Below, piece after piece: positions 15,463 through 15,531 of a DNA stretch of 15,531 nucleotides (the first letter of the stretch is position 1; every line of letters begins with the position of its first letter). A model generated the notes under the pieces. The model did not search any database. It had not been told where the DNA came from and saw only the letters and a list, made by a program, of their open reading frames with translations. This DNA comes from Legionellales bacterium UBA2469 (lineage in GTDB: Bacteria > Pseudomonadota > Gammaproteobacteria > Legionellales > Legionellaceae): the NCBI GenBank assembly GCA_002342175.1, contig DDPL01000003.1:22790-38320 (forward strand). The letters run 5' to 3'. Made by a program: the position numbers and the translations under genes.

Positions 15463-15531
15463 ATCAAATTCCGCCTTGCCTTTGCCGCCTTGATTTTTTT
15501 ATTTTCTAAATAAAAGGGAAAAACAAATATA
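15456..15531 (-). CDS. Possible C-terminal end of an upstream gene (cut by the window edge)
   Basis: One minus-strand frame stays open from the edge to a TAA at 15458-15456 and would end FPFYLENKKIKAAKARRNLIC, overlapping the permease start by seven bases. In peptide-transporter operons the gene before the first permease often encodes the solute-binding protein, but 24 codons are too few to identify it. The other two frames stop inside the region. A direct repeat CCGCCTTG (two copies six bases apart) also lies here. Confidence 0.3.
   Translation of the reverse strand, partial: IFVFPFYLENKKIKAAKARRNLIC

Noticed and set aside
1..15531. CRISPR array, tRNA or rRNA gene, insertion sequence or integrase
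   Set aside because: No regularly spaced repeats, no tRNA-like cloverleaf or rRNA stretches and no transposase motifs were seen on either strand by eye.

Overview
The window is AT-rich DNA from a gammaproteobacterium. The core gene order yceD-rpmF-plsX-fabD-fabG-acpP-fabF-mltG-tmk-holB-tatD is the classical gammaproteobacterial fatty-acid/cell-envelope/replication cluster. Three accessory genes point to a host-associated lineage near Legionellales: a leucine-rich-repeat protein ending in a glycine-rich hydrophobic hairpin, a small secreted L,D-transpeptidase of the EnhA-like type, and a large orphan protein. The lineage assignment is inference; no rRNA or other phylogenetic marker lies here.

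Layout. (1) Positions 1-9128, all on the minus strand and read from high to low coordinate: LRR protein, yceD, rpmF, plsX, fabD, fabG, acpP, fabF, mltG, tmk, holB, and the first 38 codons of tatD at the window edge. Most junctions overlap or are separated by only a few bases, so this looks like one long transcription unit with internal control. rpmF and acpP each have a recognisable sigma70-type promoter, and acpP is followed by a strong intrinsic terminator. (2) A 217-base divergent regulatory region (9129-9345) contains a 17-codon mini-ORF with a strong Shine-Dalgarno sequence. (3) Plus strand: mnmA then erpA (tRNA 2-thiolation and Fe-S cluster delivery). (4) Minus strand: a secreted L,D-transpeptidase that converges on erpA with a 1-base gap. 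(5) Plus strand: a 644-residue protein of unknown function with a histidine-dense segment. (6) Minus strand: two peptide-type ABC permeases (OppB-like then OppC-like, ATGA overlap) whose 3' end overlaps the unknown gene by 89 bases. A short open frame at the right edge may be the tail of a further gene of this operon.

How the genes work together. yceD-rpmF links ribosome components to lipid synthesis. plsX (acyl-phosphate synthesis for phospholipids), fabD (malonyl transfer to ACP), fabG (ketoreduction), acpP (acyl carrier) and fabF (condensation) supply fatty acids. mltG trims nascent peptidoglycan, tmk makes dTDP, and holB encodes the clamp-loader delta-prime subunit.

The most notable departures from the classical arrangement are these. 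fabH is missing between plsX and fabD, and pabC is missing between fabF and mltG. An effector-like LRR gene is translationally coupled to the head of the housekeeping operon. plsX and fabF start with TTG and tmk with GTG. The histidine-rich orphan protein overlaps its convergent neighbour. The OppC-like permease carries an unusual N-terminal membrane extension.
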